From the NCBI RefSeq assembly GCF_030867095.1, contig NC_081828.1, positions 212,976,978-213,040,977 on the forward strand: a stretch of 64,000 nucleotides of DNA, read 5' to 3'. Each line of letters begins with the position of its first letter. Positions within the stretch are counted from its first letter, which is position 1. The notes under the pieces were generated by a model. The model had not been told where the DNA came from. It saw nothing but the letters and a program-made list of their open reading frames with translations, and did no database searches. The DNA is from Alligator mississippiensis (lineage: Eukaryota; Chordata; Crocodylia; Alligatoridae). The position numbers and the translations under genes were made by a program. Below, in pieces: positions 10,701 to 22,499 of the stretch.

Positions 10701-12843
10701 GGCAGTGCCTGGTCTGTCCATAGATCGGATCTGGCCACTGGTCTTGATCTGGTATCTGGGGCAGGAGTGGTGGGCCCACATCTGGTTGTGTGGAGGTTGC
10801 CCCTGATCCAGCCGTGTGGGTGAAGGGGGCTTGGCCCAACTCAAACGTGGTCCTGTGGGGAGGAAGGAGAGATGGTCCAGCCCTACAGAGGGAAGGGGGT
10901 ATAGCCTGACATTAGAGCCACTCTGGTGGCATATTAGTTTTAAGTTGCATTTGTACTGTTTCTGCCTGCTGTATTTCCTGGACCCAGGGGTATTCTGGCC
11001 CATGTGAGTATGGTAACCCGCATGCACACTGTGCGAGAAAAAACACATGGTCAACCCACACCTTTACTGCAAACCTCACTAAATCATGTCATTAGTCATA
11101 ATGCATGCTCCAGAGTGTGAACGACCTGTCCATTTTCACCACATGTGTTTCTGAGAGAGAGGTTTGTCTGCATTGTTTGCATTCGCACTCAATGGCCTGA
11201 ATCAAATCAGAATTTTTTCCCCCGGCACATTCCATAAAATAATGAAAGACAGACACGGAGACTGTAATTCTGCTTTGATGGCAAACTCCTGGGAACTTCT
11301 TTAATAGCCGCGTGGGAAAAGGAAGTCTCACAAAGTTGCTATTATATTGCAGGTTAAGATTTTATAGAGCTACACCACTTTGAGACTGATTTTTTGTGCA
11401 AGGTCAGAATTAAACCTTATACATTCCCCTCTTCTCCTGTGGACTGAATATATAATGTCAGCTCTTCAGTTGGTGGGAATCAGCATAGTCCCAGAAGCCA
11501 ATAAAAATATAGCTATTAACATTGGCTTATGCTTTGCCTGCTGCTTTGCAAAGTTTGGGTTGCAAGCGGGATGCTCTTCTCGCTGCTTATCATTTTATAA
11601 TGGTAACAATGATATAATTCCATTAGCTTCAAGGGAGTTATTACTTCTGATAGTTACATGTGTAATTGAGTAGAAAATCAGCCCATAAATGTATTAATCT
11701 TTGCACATTTAAAATTTTACCTAGAAGGAATAAATCTATTAACACCCATTGATTTTTATGGAGGTAAAATTACCAAGAACCTTGTGTCTTACTGTAACAC
11801 CAAAATCTGGAGGATATCCTTTTTCAAATATGCTTTTTCACAGTACTCACCTTTATTCTGTGTTTTAACACACATCTTTTTCAGGCCTGGTGGGTCTATA
11901 TCATCACAACCAACAATCCTACAGACTTGCTGTTTCTATAAGTTCGTTATCATGACCCTCGAAAAGGTCAGCATAATTTAGCCGTCCTAGGAATTGCATT
12001 CAACTGTTACAACAAAATTAACATTACAAAATACTCGAGTCAGGAAATATCAAAAGTTAAGATAGCCCAAACATCCGTAACCTTGTCTCATCAAAGATGT
12101 GCATTATAATATTTATTTTAATTCAATGCTCATATATAGAAATACGTAATATTTATAATATTTTTAACTGAAAAAAATGCGTATATATTTTCCCACCAGG
12201 CTCATTCACCAAAGAGTGCCCAAAAATAGATGTACATCCACTCTCGTTGCTTGAAAACGCATGAAATATTTTGGTGCAGATTAAAAAAAAAAACAACAAA
12301 TCCATTCCCAGGCCCAGGAAAAATTGTGATCCCATAAAATAAGACAGAAGAAAGCATGAGCATCTGACAACAACCATGTAAAATAGGGGGGCAGAATTCT
12401 GCAATTTTGATTGCAAGTATCCAGCTGGGAGGAATATAAGTTAGCAAGAGCTTCTATATTTTATCTCCTCCTCTGCCCCATCCCACCACTGAATGGACCA
12501 AATCCAGCCAAATCCAGTGTCTCCATCAAAACTCTACTCACCCAGGAGTGGAAGTTGCTGGTAATGAAGGATTGAATTAGGTCTAGTGCCTTCACCCTGC
12601 ATACCCAGTGCTCAGCCTTCGGCTGGGGCTAGTGTTTGCTCGATGGAGCTGGGGTTGCTGAAAAGCTCCAAAATATCAGTGGTTCCTGGAAAGGTGTCTA
12701 TGAGGGGGCTCTACCAAGCAGGGACCCTCCCCGTTATGGAAACCCCAAACCTCCCTAGTTTGCGGATTATGGAGCTGGCGTAGTAGCCAGAAATGATAGC
12801 TCTGGGAGATCCACGATGGTGGGAGAATCCCCACTTGGGCGAA
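7774..12843. other. Intronic DNA, no gene recognised
   Basis: No supported gene. The longest frame is on the minus strand at about 10518-11054 (178 codons). It lacks recognisable domains and overlaps a GC-rich stretch at 10730-10920 with TGATCTGG/GATCCAGCC phrases resembling those at 13.56-13.87 kb. It probably represents a repeat. The rest is AT-rich intron, especially 11.7-12.3 kb. Confidence 0.5.
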
Positions 12844-13335
12844 GTACAGGCCATCAAAAAGCCCAAGGTTGAATCAGTTCAATCTTCTCAGGTTAATCTA
12901 AGCTGCGTAGATTGAATTAATAAACAGGTGACCAGACATTCATTTTTGATTCTGGAAATGCAGCCACATGCCTGCAGTGGCCTAGGCCAGAAGCTGGGTG
13001 GCGCTAGAGCACGCCTCCTCTGGAGCAGACAGGTTGAGCCAAAGCTAGCCCACCCACCCTGCAAGGGGGAAGTTTGTGGGTGAGGTGCAAAGCATCCTAG
13101 GATGCTGAGGGACTGTGAGTTAACTTGAATCTGGAGGGGATACAGGACAGAAGTTCAATAAACCAATTTAACCTAAATCAGTTAAGTCTGATACTACGTC
13201 CATCCAGGTTTAACTGAAACTGGTTCTGGCCATTTTGAAAGCGGTTTTTGTGCACTGAACTTCTGTTGTGTTACAGATTTAAACTGGTTCCTGATCACTT
13301 GTATTAGTTTATGTGTAATTTCTGTCCTTAGTCCT
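12844..13335 (+). repeat. About 490-bp dispersed repeat, copy 1 (unclassified)
   Basis: This stretch is colinear with the reverse complement of 63015-63512 over its whole length. Shared landmarks in order are TCAAAAAGCCCAAGG, GGTGACCAGACATTCA, TCTGGAAATGCAGCCACATG, a GGTGCAAAGCATCC-type segment, and CTTCTGTTGTGTTACAGAT. Both copies begin near AAGTRCAG and end near TTTCTGTCC. No convincing terminal inverted repeat or target duplication was seen. I expect a non-autonomous DNA transposon, but the class is not established. Confidence 0.8.
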
Positions 13336-16300
13336 GGGGAGAGTCAGATGCTTTTTTCTACCTATTTGCGACACCCAGCACAGCAGGGAAAGAGTGTCAA
13401 ATTAAAGCCACATACTGCATTTTTTGTCCGACTCCTGACCAACGTACTGTATTTTGTCACATATAACACACACCTGAATATAGCATGCACCCTATTCTCG
13501 GAAGGCCCAGAGAAGGAAAAAACAGAGTACAGGTAAATACCAGAGGTCTGGGCTCATCATGGCTGGGTCCACACACCCAGGGTGGGGGCCTGATCCAGCA
13601 CACTGTATGGCAGGGCTTGATCCAGGCTGTGTGGTGCAGTGGGGCCCAGTCCAGCACAGTGGTGCTGGGGCTCCACAGCACAGTAGGATGCCATCCAACA
13701 TGCTGGCAGGGGGGTGGTTTTTCTGGTCCAACCCTGTGCCCTGACTCCAGGGCTGTGTGCGGTCCTGGATTCAGACTTCTCACTGGCTCTGGTCCTGCAT
13801 ACAGGATTGGACCAAGTGTGCCAAGGCCAGTTGCAGGCCAATCCCATGCACTGTCCTGATCCAACATGCAGCTGGGGGTTAGGGGCTCCCCATAGGTCTG
13901 AACATTTGTCATCAGGATCAGAGTGGGGAGAGGGGCAGGGAGCAGTGGAAGTGTCAACTGTTGTGGCTTCCAGAGCTGCAGCAATTAATGCTGCCATAAC
14001 TTTGCTCCTCTCCCCACCCTCCCCCCCACCCCAAATTTCTGGACCCAGGGGAGTCCTTTTCCTCACATTAAATGTGCACCCCAATATTCCCCAACTGATT
14101 TTGAGAAAACACAAGTATCACCACTGTTTGGGTTGTCCTTCATCATAGCTCCTGCATCCTAAGGACTGTTAGACCCACACAATGGCAGTATGTTCCCTTT
14201 GTTGCTTGGGAGCATCAGGAGCCTGAAAACGCCTGTCGAGACCACTCCTGGTTGTGCAGGCCCCTGATAGGAGGCCAAAAGTCATCGGGAGAATCGCTAA
14301 CGTGCTTAAGTGTCACTTGCTGCATTTTTCAGGCCTGACACCAAACAGTGTGGCCGTGCTGCGTCTTGGCTATGTTAGCTCAAAGGGTCTATCTAGATAC
14401 GTTAGCTGTCTCCTTGCATCTGAGTCCATTTCTGTAATGACCTCTCCAAAGTCTTTTTCTCTGTTCGTTTTATGGGTTGTTCTTCCGTTTTGCAGATAGA
14501 AGCTTAGATTTCAGAATTTCTTTCAGAAAGACTATTGCCTTCGGGCCTTCTCTGCTTCAGAGACGGGGCATGCTGTGCCATGTGCCTGCATCGTTGCTTG
14601 TTTCCAGTTGACCCCTCATTCCAGCAGTGAAATGTGTGTTTCGGCAGCAGATGCATTAGAGCTTGTCTGCAGTCTCCCGTCTTACAATATGTGGTTCTTA
14701 GGTATGCAAAGATCTTGGTAGCCTTGGCCACAGCTGTTGCCTAGGATGCTGAGGTCAGGTCTTTTACTCATAGTAAATTGGTGAAGATCCATTGAAGCCC
14801 ATGATCTATCAGTTTGCACCAGCTTGAGAGAGAGGCTTGTATCAATGCAGGGGTATCAAACTCATCCTTCCTACATCTAGACACTCCAGCTACAAGTGTG
14901 GCAAGAACGCTTCCGCCGGCAGGCACAGAATATATTGGAAACATAAAGTAAAACTATACCTGCATTAGCCTTAGCAGATTCAACGTAAAGTAACTTTAGG
15001 TTCACGTGTGCAGATTCATCACGTTCACATGTTTGCCCCTGCTCTCCCATACTCCAAATTCACAGCCCTTCTAGACAACACAGCTGTGTGGGTGAGATGG
15101 GGCCTGCAGACCATACATTTGACAGCCCTGTATTATCATTCTGGGTACCATTTTTGTCATCATCAAATGGCATAAGCCATTCATTGTAAAGCTGGGTCCA
15201 TTCTGGGGATAAGAAATCTCCAGGGAACATGTAGGTGCTGAAAGAAGTGATGCTGGCAACTCAAGTGGTGCTATTCCTTTCGAATCAAACATGACCCCTG
15301 GTTGAGGGCATATTATGATTCTGGAGGGGCTGTCTTCTAGATGAGACAGACAACTGAAGCGTTGGCCATTTTTGGCTGTGCATCAGTAGCAAAAAGATTA
15401 AAAGCTAGCCCAAGGCTTTATTGATGCAACGCCTTCCAGAAGCACTAAATCCACTTGAGGATATGTGACTTTAGGGGAAAAAAAAAAACCCAATGACCTG
15501 TGGATGGCAGTGCTGTGAGGGGGTGAAGCTGCAGGCAATGCACAGGAATTTATGAACTTCCTGGGAAGACATGTGCAGAAAGGAAAATAATTGGAAGGAG
15601 AGAAGGGCTGGGGTCAGTGTTAACTCAAAGAAGAGAGGATGTTTCAGATTCTGCAAGCAAATAGACGTAGCAGGGGATTGGCTTTGCAGGGCATTAGAAA
15701 CGGTTGATAAGATTTATGGACATGTCCAGGAGGTGCCGGGGTTTGTAGATAGCGGTGCTGTTTGCTCTGGATGTGAAGTGAAATCCCCTTCCAGCAGGGC
15801 TATGCTGAACATGAAGGTCATTCTTCTGACCGTATCTATTGATATCCGCCCCAGGACCGGTTGTGTTGGACCCAGTCGTGACCTGCAACTGAGTGCTGTT
15901 TGCTGTAGTTTAGGCCAGGAGGATCAAATGGCTTTAAGAGAACTTTTAGGGGGCTCTCTTGCTCTTGGGACCCTCCAAGTGCAGATTGGTGCTAAAAGAA
16001 GCTTTCTGGACTTGACTCTGCCGGGTTTAAAGCCAGCTTTGCTCTGAAGAACCAGATCCAATGAATGCGAGATAAGTGAATAGGCCTGTGGTTGCATTGC
16101 GTTCTGGGGTAACGAGACAGCCATTCACTTGCGCTGTTGCCGAGTGTCGTCTTTTCTATGCAAATCAAACAGGGACTTGCTGCGCCTGGGTTTGTCTCTC
16201 CCTGGCCTGCCCAGTCACTTCCCCGGTGCACACACACGAAGCCCATTCCTGATTCTCATGCCAGGGGGAAGTTTGCTTTTGCTTTGCACACGTGAAAGGC

Positions 16301-16500
16301 TGCACCGTACCAGATGTGATGCAGGTAACTGTTCTTACTTGTCCTTACCCAGCAGGACACGCATCTGGGCGCCCATCTCCTGCATCAGGTCATGTCACCT
16401 GTGATTTTTTTAAAGGAAACGGCTTGAGGCACAGCAATGAGTGTATCTTTTCCACCCACGAGAGAAAACAGTGCCTCGCTCTTGCATAAAACTTCCCATC
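13336..16500. other. Intronic DNA with a GC-rich unclassified repeat
   Basis: From about 13440 to 14110 the sequence is GC-rich with recurring GATCCAGC, GGTCCTG and CAGGGCT phrases. It is bounded by two similar short segments (CACATATAACACACACCTGAA and CACATTAAATGTGCACCCCAA). It looks like an interspersed element with an internal degenerate tandem array. The open frames there and the 158-codon + frame at 15571-16047 show no known domain. The remaining part is plain intron. Confidence 0.4.
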
Positions 16501-16509
16501 AGTAAATCT

Positions 16510-16850
16510 CAAAAGTGCTTCTCAGAGCAGGTCTGTACTGTTATACCCATTTTACACATGGGGAAACTGAGGAACAGATGTTTAGTGACTTGTCCAGGCT
16601 GCTAACAGAGCCAGAAAGAGCCTGTTGTGTCAGGTTTGAAGGTAGTCTTATGTAGAGCTTAGATTATGGATTTACAGGATGGTTTGGATGGGGCAATCCT
16701 GCCTCAGGCAGGGGGTTGGACTAGACGTGACCTCTGGAGGGCCCTTTCAACCCTACTTCTCTGATTGTAAAAAATTCCCCCCAAAACCCCAGCTCTTCCG
16801 AGTCCTGGGCTCATGTTCAGGCCACTAAGCTACACTGCCTCCCCGAATTA
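16510..16850 (-). mobile_element. MIR-type SINE remnant, split by a CR1 tail
   Basis: At 16540-16640 the sequence CCCATTTTACACATGGGGAA followed by ACTGAGG and GTGACTTGTCCA is the classic reverse-strand MIR core and 3' region. At 16780-16850 a stretch with GGCCACTAAGCTACACTGCC gives the MIR head. The two halves are separated by the CR1 fragment at about 16676-16770, which is therefore the younger insertion. Confidence 0.7.
16676..16770 (+). mobile_element. CR1 LINE 3' end fragment
   Basis: The stretch GCAGGGGGTTGGACTAGACG, then TGACCTCTGGAGGGCCCTTT and CAACCCT, matches the well-known CR1 3' UTR end. It is severely 5' truncated, as is usual for CR1. It lies inside a MIR remnant. Confidence 0.8.
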
Positions 16851-17301
16851 TTTCTAGCTGGTGTCTGCAGTTGGGCTGCCCTAACTGGGGGGGTTCCCAC
16901 CATCACCATGGCTGACAAACAGCAGCTTGGCTCCCTCTTTGTTAGGCCCTTCTGGATGCCTCATGGGCTTTGAGGATAATCCCCTGCAGTCTACTAAATA
17001 CAGGTCTCCTCTCAGTCCTTCTCAGCGTTGTTCTCAGGATCGTGCCGTGAAATGGGACACGGATGTAGCACTGTGCATGATGTGGATGAAGAAAGCCAAA
17101 CTCGTTTCTTATCCAACCGGAGGCCTCCACTGGGTCTTGCCCAGTCGTGAGAAGTTTTTCCTTCTCCTGATGCCAAAAGCAAAGAATGAGACGGGTTGCA
17201 GAAGCCTTGATGTCTTAGCACAGGTGGGCAGTGGGTGGAGAGCTGCACCTGGCATCAGAGAGCTCTAGCTGGCGTCGGGAAGGCCAGCTCGTGAAACCCC
17301 A

Positions 17302-17332
17302 GGTTGTAGGTTGTAGCCGCGTTGGTCTAAGG
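17302..17332 (+). mobile_element. Head fragment of the foldback/SINE-like family
   Basis: The sequence GGTTGTAGCCGCGTTGGTCT AAGG is the conserved head only, with no hairpin part. The same head occurs at 7653, 20770, 41405 (reverse), 46986 and 47044. Confidence 0.65.
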
Positions 17333-18059
17333 GAAAGAGGAAGCTGTGGGCAGTCTCCTCCGGTCCTTGTGGAGCGGTGCGGTGCGGCAGGGCTCGAATC
17401 CACAACGCTGCTCTGGGAGTCCAGCAGGTTGCTTTTGTTGCAGATGCCGGCCGATGGGTATTCCTGGCACATTTTGGGGGTGCTTTGGGGGTTCTGGGTC
17501 CTGCGCTGGGGAGACCCGTAGTTGTGATTTGGGAACAGGCTCGCTTAAATGTCGTAGCATGAGTCTGATCCTACAACCTGCGTGCACGCAATGTGGCACT
17601 CTTCCTTTCTGCTGGTGCCCGGGCATCTGGGTCGCTACTGCTGCTGCGGCCTCTCTTCCTTCAGGCAGCAGTCTCTTGCTAGGAGATACAAGGTTGAATC
17701 CCTGCTACTGTGAACCTGTCCAGAGCCACAGCATTGCAAGGGGTAGCCTGTACTGTCAATACCAAAGATCTTGGATGGAGAGCAGTCCTGGTTACACTTC
17801 CATTACCCCTCTCCATTTTAGTGCATCCTAGCAGGCTTTTCTTATGGGTTTTTTTTTTTTTCTCCCTTCTAATTACTGACTGCAAAGATTTGACAGGATT
17901 TTTTTATTGCAAAATAAGAAGAAAAAATAACATCTGTGTATTTGACTCCAGCTCTCGTTCTGACTGAGAAGGAATTGGGGACGCAATTCTCATCACCCCT
18001 CTGCGGTGGGCTTCTGGACGCTTGGAGCACTTGCATTTCATAGTTATTTCCTCTCTGCT

Positions 18060-18140
18060 AACATGTGTATGGGTGGGGGGGATGTATATGTGTAGGTGGG
18101 TATATGGGTGGGTGTTTATGTGTTTGTGTGTGTGTGTGGC
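18060..18140 (+). repeat. GT/GGGT-rich low-complexity tract
   Basis: The stretch is composed of GTGTATGGGTGGGG, GTGGGTATATGGGTGGGTG and TGTGTGTGTG runs. It is strand-asymmetric (few C on the + strand). Simple sequence, no coding potential. Confidence 0.8.
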
Positions 18141-18394
18141 TGGAGAGACCCCAGCCAGTAGGAGTATGATGCAAGAAAATAAGTGCCTGCTTATGCCATG
18201 AAAGAACCAACAGAGGCCAAGAAACAAGGAGCATCCACCAGAGATGGATACAGGTTCATAGAAGAAGGCTGAGCACTAAAAGGAGCCCCTCTGGGCAGTT
18301 TGGGGGCTCATCTCAAGGGCAGAGCTTTGATTGGAGGGTTGTGGGGTCATTGCCTGGCTCTGAAACGGATCACTTTATGTTTAAAGTGGGGTGA

Positions 18395-18660
18395 GACAGG
18401 ACCAGGAATAACGACCGCAGGCTGCAGCATGGGGGAATTTAGGCTGGAGATTAGGAGAAACTTTCTGACTGTGAGGGTGGTTGGGCATGGGAACATGCTG
18501 CCTAGAGAAGTTGTCAAATCCTCCTCCTCTGAACCTTCAAAAGCAGAGCAGACAGACACTTGGCTGGGATGGTTCATTTGGGAATGGCTCGGCCTCGGGC
18601 AGGGGGTTGGACTAGATGACCTTATGGGGCCCCTTCCAGCCTTATTTTCTTATGCTCCCA
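18395..18660 (+). mobile_element. CR1 LINE 3' fragment
   Basis: This has the CR1 terminal-region order: AATTTAGGCTGGAGATTAGG, AGAAACTTTCTGACTGTGAG, a GGAACATGCTGCC segment, GGGGGTTGGACTAGATGACC, and a CCCTTCCAGCC tail. It is 5' truncated and non-coding. Confidence 0.8.
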
Positions 18661-19534
18661 TGACCTCTGCATGCTACACTTGCTAGGCTGAGAGAGAGGA
18701 AACCCGGGCTTCTGTTCTCCAGCCCTTCACTTGTCTTTTTGTTTCGACTGTAAGGACTCGGGGGTAGGATTGTCTCTTTGTATAGATATGGACAGTCCCA
18801 CACCCCAGTCAAAATCCCCAGCCTTGGCTGTAGCCAACATCCAGTGCCTCTGAGGAAGGCAGGAAAGCCCCCCTGACACATATAACAACAAAAGGGGGTG
18901 GGAAATCTTTCCTGGACCCATGTGGCAACCAGCAAAGCCTAGAAGTATGGAAAATACCTATAGCATGGGCATAGCTACCCATAGCATGGGCATATAGCAT
19001 AGGCATAGCTACTGGGGGGGAAAAACCTGGAAGGGAGAAGAGCTATTTAAGGTAAAAGGCAATGATGAAATGGGAACAATGGGGATGCACTAGTCATGAA
19101 TAAAACAGCTGAAATCTATAACCAGCAATGCCAATCTTGAGTAGCATTTCTGGAGTATGGTGGACAAAATCCTGACTAATTTAGCATGGAGCATGAGAGG
19201 TTTTTGAGCAGCATTATATGGTGTGATTCCCTGTAATAGGATACTAGGCTCAGTGGCTTAAGGGGTCCCTTCAAGTCCTGTGCTCCTATATGAAGGATCA
19301 TTGGCTGTGTTAATTAGTTTATTGCCGATGATCACGTCCAGCTTGTGACTTAGTGCTTCTCCAGAACGATGCCCTGCCTTGCGGCTAAAAGGGAGAGCTT
19401 CCTGGACCAAAACGGCTTCATTGCCTGGGTTAAATTGATCCTTGTGGGGGGGGGGTATAAGCCCAATGTAGGCATGAACCAAGACTGAGAAGGGACTAAT
19501 TAGTGCAAAGGTATTGCTCTGACCCCTTTGTCTG

Positions 19535-20148
19535 AGGGCAGGTTTCACTCAAATGGTCCATGCGCAGAATTACGGTTACTGCTGTAAATTGGTGAAATGG
19601 GGGGGGGGGGGGAAGGGGGGATGTTGAAGGATGGGTAGAGGGGCAGGCTGGGGCTCAGAGATGTAGGACTTCACATTTAAGCTCCTTCATCTCATACTGA
19701 TGCACAAGGCTATGGAGAGATCAGAGGAAGGAAAGTGAGGGCTGGCTGGAAATTCTCCATCACAATGTTTCTTTGTGGCTGCTGTGAAATCAGTTTTCTA
19801 AGAGAAAGTGTTGCTGGGTTTTGTTTTGAACTTTGTCAGGAAACTGTACCGGTTTGAGCTGCTGGAGTCTGGTAGGGACTGTACTTGTGTGCCTCTTGCC
19901 CCCCTGTTCATCCGTGGTGGGCTGGGCTCCCCTGATGGATGCCCTTGACACTCTGCAGTGGCACATAGAGACATCTCAACCCTTCCCAATGTCAGTTGTT
20001 TAAAACGTTTTGGTTTCAGCCTTTGGATTTGGATGAAAATACATATAGAATTAGCTGATGTTCCCCCGGGAGGGAAATTCTGCTTCTTGCAGCAGCTCTG
20101 CTGGATGAGTTCAAAGTGGCAGCATTTTTCTCAGTCACCATTTACTCT

Positions 20149-20191
<43 letters not shown>

Positions 20192-20672
20192 ACCTCCACA
20201 ATCGCCCCACCCATATCTCGTAGGACATCACCTCTGGAGCTCAGTAGGCAGCCCATGGCTGTTGCTTGCCTCAGTCTTCGTTTGGCTGTTTCAACTAATG
20301 CCACCCTGGGCTGGCTCTGCCTGCATCTATCGCATGTCCCACGACCTCTTCGGGGAACAAACGGCGTAAAAATCTGTTTGTTGTTCGGTAGCAGGCATGT
20401 CATTAGATCGTTGCATTTGTCCATAGTCTTGGTCAGACACCAATGTGTTGGTCATTGCACTCAATGGGATGGTTGGCTTTAACCCGGAGAGTTTTCACCT
20501 CCAGCAGGTGGAAGATTTGCACAGGACTCGCACATTCAAAAGGCATTTCAGATGGTAGTTTTACTCTCCTTTCATGCTGAAATTCTCTAGATTAGTAGGA
20601 ACTTTGGATGTGGGTAAATTCAAGAATTTACAGCAATAACAGTAATTCTGCACATGGACCATTTGAGCCCAC
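19535..20672. repeat. Inverted repeat pair about 1.1 kb apart
   Basis: The segment at 19537-19580 (CTCAAATGGTCCATGCGCAG and on to CTGTAAATT) matches the reverse complement of 20624-20667 at about 40 of 44 positions. The spacer contains a 14-G tract at 19599-19612 and a (GT)20 microsatellite at 20151-20190. This could be a decayed DNA transposon with inverted ends or two opposed copies of a small repeat. No target duplication was found. Confidence 0.6.
20151..20190 (+). repeat. (GT)20 microsatellite
   Basis: Perfect dinucleotide run of 20 GT units. The open frames on both strands that cross it contain Val-Cys or Thr-His runs and are not genes. Confidence 0.98.
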
Positions 20673-20767
20673 TTCAGTGACTTGGGCTACAGAACAGTAA
20701 ACAGATTTTTACACCATTTGTTCCCCGAGGAGGTTGGCCTTTGAAACGGATCACCAGGCCTTTTGGA

Positions 20768-20855
20768 GGTGCTGGTTGCATCCGTGTTGGCCTAAGGACC
20801 TAGGTAGACAAGGTTTTGGGGGGAAATGGGATAGCTTTTATTAAGGCATCTGACT
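20768..20855 (+). mobile_element. Degenerate foldback/SINE-like element copy
   Basis: The head GGTTGCATCCGTGTTGGCCT AAGGACC and then GTAGACAAGGTTTTGGGGGG and GATAGCTTTTATTA follow the order of the copy at 7646. It is diverged and its second hairpin arm is missing. Confidence 0.7.
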
Positions 20856-21799
20856 GGGACTTGCTGTCTCGTCTGTACAGACTTACAGCAGTTGTACCAG
20901 GCAAGCACTTTGGCCTGGTTCAAACCACAGCCTTCCACGAATAAGACCTTGCACTGTGCACCATAACCAGGGTCACGGATAGATGCTGTTTCCTTGAATC
21001 CAGTGGGTAGGTGTATGTCTACCTGCTGTTTTCTAAACTTATTCCCCTTCTGTAGTCACTCTTTGATAACACTGAGTGCAAATGCTTACACCGGTATCCA
21101 GCCAACTCTGGCCCTTGTGTCTTTGGGGCACTAATGTCACTAGTGTCTCGTTCAGACTCCAGTGAATATATAGGCAAGGGGTGTGCAGGACTGGAGGCGC
21201 ACTGTTTTTTATCAGGTGAATCTGTCTTGTTGGCACGGTGATTGGCGCCAACAAGATGTCATCATAAGAAGCTACCTGTCTGCAGAAAGTCAATGCTCTT
21301 TCTCTCCAGTGTTGATATGGTCCCTGGAACCATCTTAAGGTGTTCCCTGAGTACAGACAGCAATGATGATAAATCTCTTTGCTTTTCTCTGAGCCTGCTG
21401 AGGAGGGATGTGTGCGTATAATGCATGCTAAGACGTGGAGCAGATGTGTACTTGTATGGGAGTGAGAATACTATTGCAAGAAAGTCTGGGCAAGAAGAAG
21501 AGCGTTGCATTTGGCTCCTACTGTCAATCGTTGTTCGTCTGTCACTGCCCAGATGTTTCTCCTGCTGAGGGTCCCAGCTGCTGGGTCTTCCCATACTGGC
21601 TAGAAGTCTTGTTTCAGCAGAATGCAGCTTCTCTGTGAGGTATTGGAGAGAGGAGTGAGCCTCAGTAGTCTGAAGGCAGACAAAAGGCAGGGTAGATTTG
21701 TTCTTTACAGAGTAACTAAATGGGAGATATATAGCATAAGTTTTCACAAGGCCACGCTCGCTTCATTAGATGCTGTGAAAGGACATACATAAAGAAGTG

Positions 21800-22495
21800 C
21801 ACCTACATGCTTGGCAGCACCAAACTGACCAGCACCACGAAGGAAAGGGACCTGGGGGTAATAACAGACCACGGTATGAATGAGCCAGCAGTGTGATGTT
21901 GTAGCCAGCAGGGCAAATACCCTGGCGTGCATCAATCGATGCATCGCCAGCAAAACCAAGGAGGTGATTCTTCTGCTCTGCTCAGCACTGGTGAGACCAC
22001 AGCTGGATACCGCATCCAGTTCTGGGCACCTCACTTTAACAAAGACGTGGACAAGCTTGAGAGAGGCCAAAGAGCCACCCGTATGATTAAAGTCTTAAAA
22101 TGCAGCCATACAAGGAAAGGCTGAGGGATCTGGGACTCTTCAACCTGAAAAAAAGAAGGCTGAGAGGGGACCTGGTAGTAGCTTACCATTACACTAGGGG
22201 AGTACATCAAGGGCTCGGTGAGCAACTGTTCACCAGGGCACCCGAGAGGAAAACCAGGAGTAATGACCACTAACTCCTGGAAGATTGATTCAGGCTCAAC
22301 ATCAGGAAAAACTTCGTCACAGTCAGGGTGTCTAGACTGGAATAAGCTCCCTGCAGAGGTGGTGCAATCGCCACCTGGAAATCTTCAAGAGGAGACTGGA
22401 CGGTCACCTTGCTGGGGTCACTTGACCCCCAGTTACCTTTCCTGGCCCTGATGATCTTCCAAGGTCCCTTCCGGCCTTACAATCTATGAATCTCC
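21800..22495 (+). mobile_element. CR1 LINE, 3' half
   Basis: About 0.7 kb of CR1 ORF2 end and 3' UTR. Landmarks are GGACCTGGGGGTAATAACAG, GAGCCAGCAGTGTGATGTTG, CACTGGTGAGACCACAGCTG, GTTCTGGGCACCTCACTTTA, GGACAAGCTTGAGAGAGG, and a tail with GGTCCCTTCCGGCCTTACAA. The frame is broken, so it is non-functional. Its tail AATCTATGAATC differs from the ATTCTATGATT-type tails of the 55-62 kb copies, indicating another CR1 subfamily. Confidence 0.9.
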
Positions 22496-22499
22496 AGGG

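Noticed and set aside
10518-11054. 178-codon minus-strand frame
   Set aside because: No domain, no poly(A) or splice context, and composition similar to the repeat-like stretch at 13.5-14.1 kb.
15571-16047. 158-codon plus-strand frame
   Set aside because: No recognisable family, no promoter or splice signals. Length alone is within chance for 64 kb and six frames.
19235-19292. Possible CR1 tail (CTTAAGGGGTCCCTTCAAGT)
   Set aside because: Only a few words match the CR1 end and no upstream CR1 sequence follows, so it was not listed.
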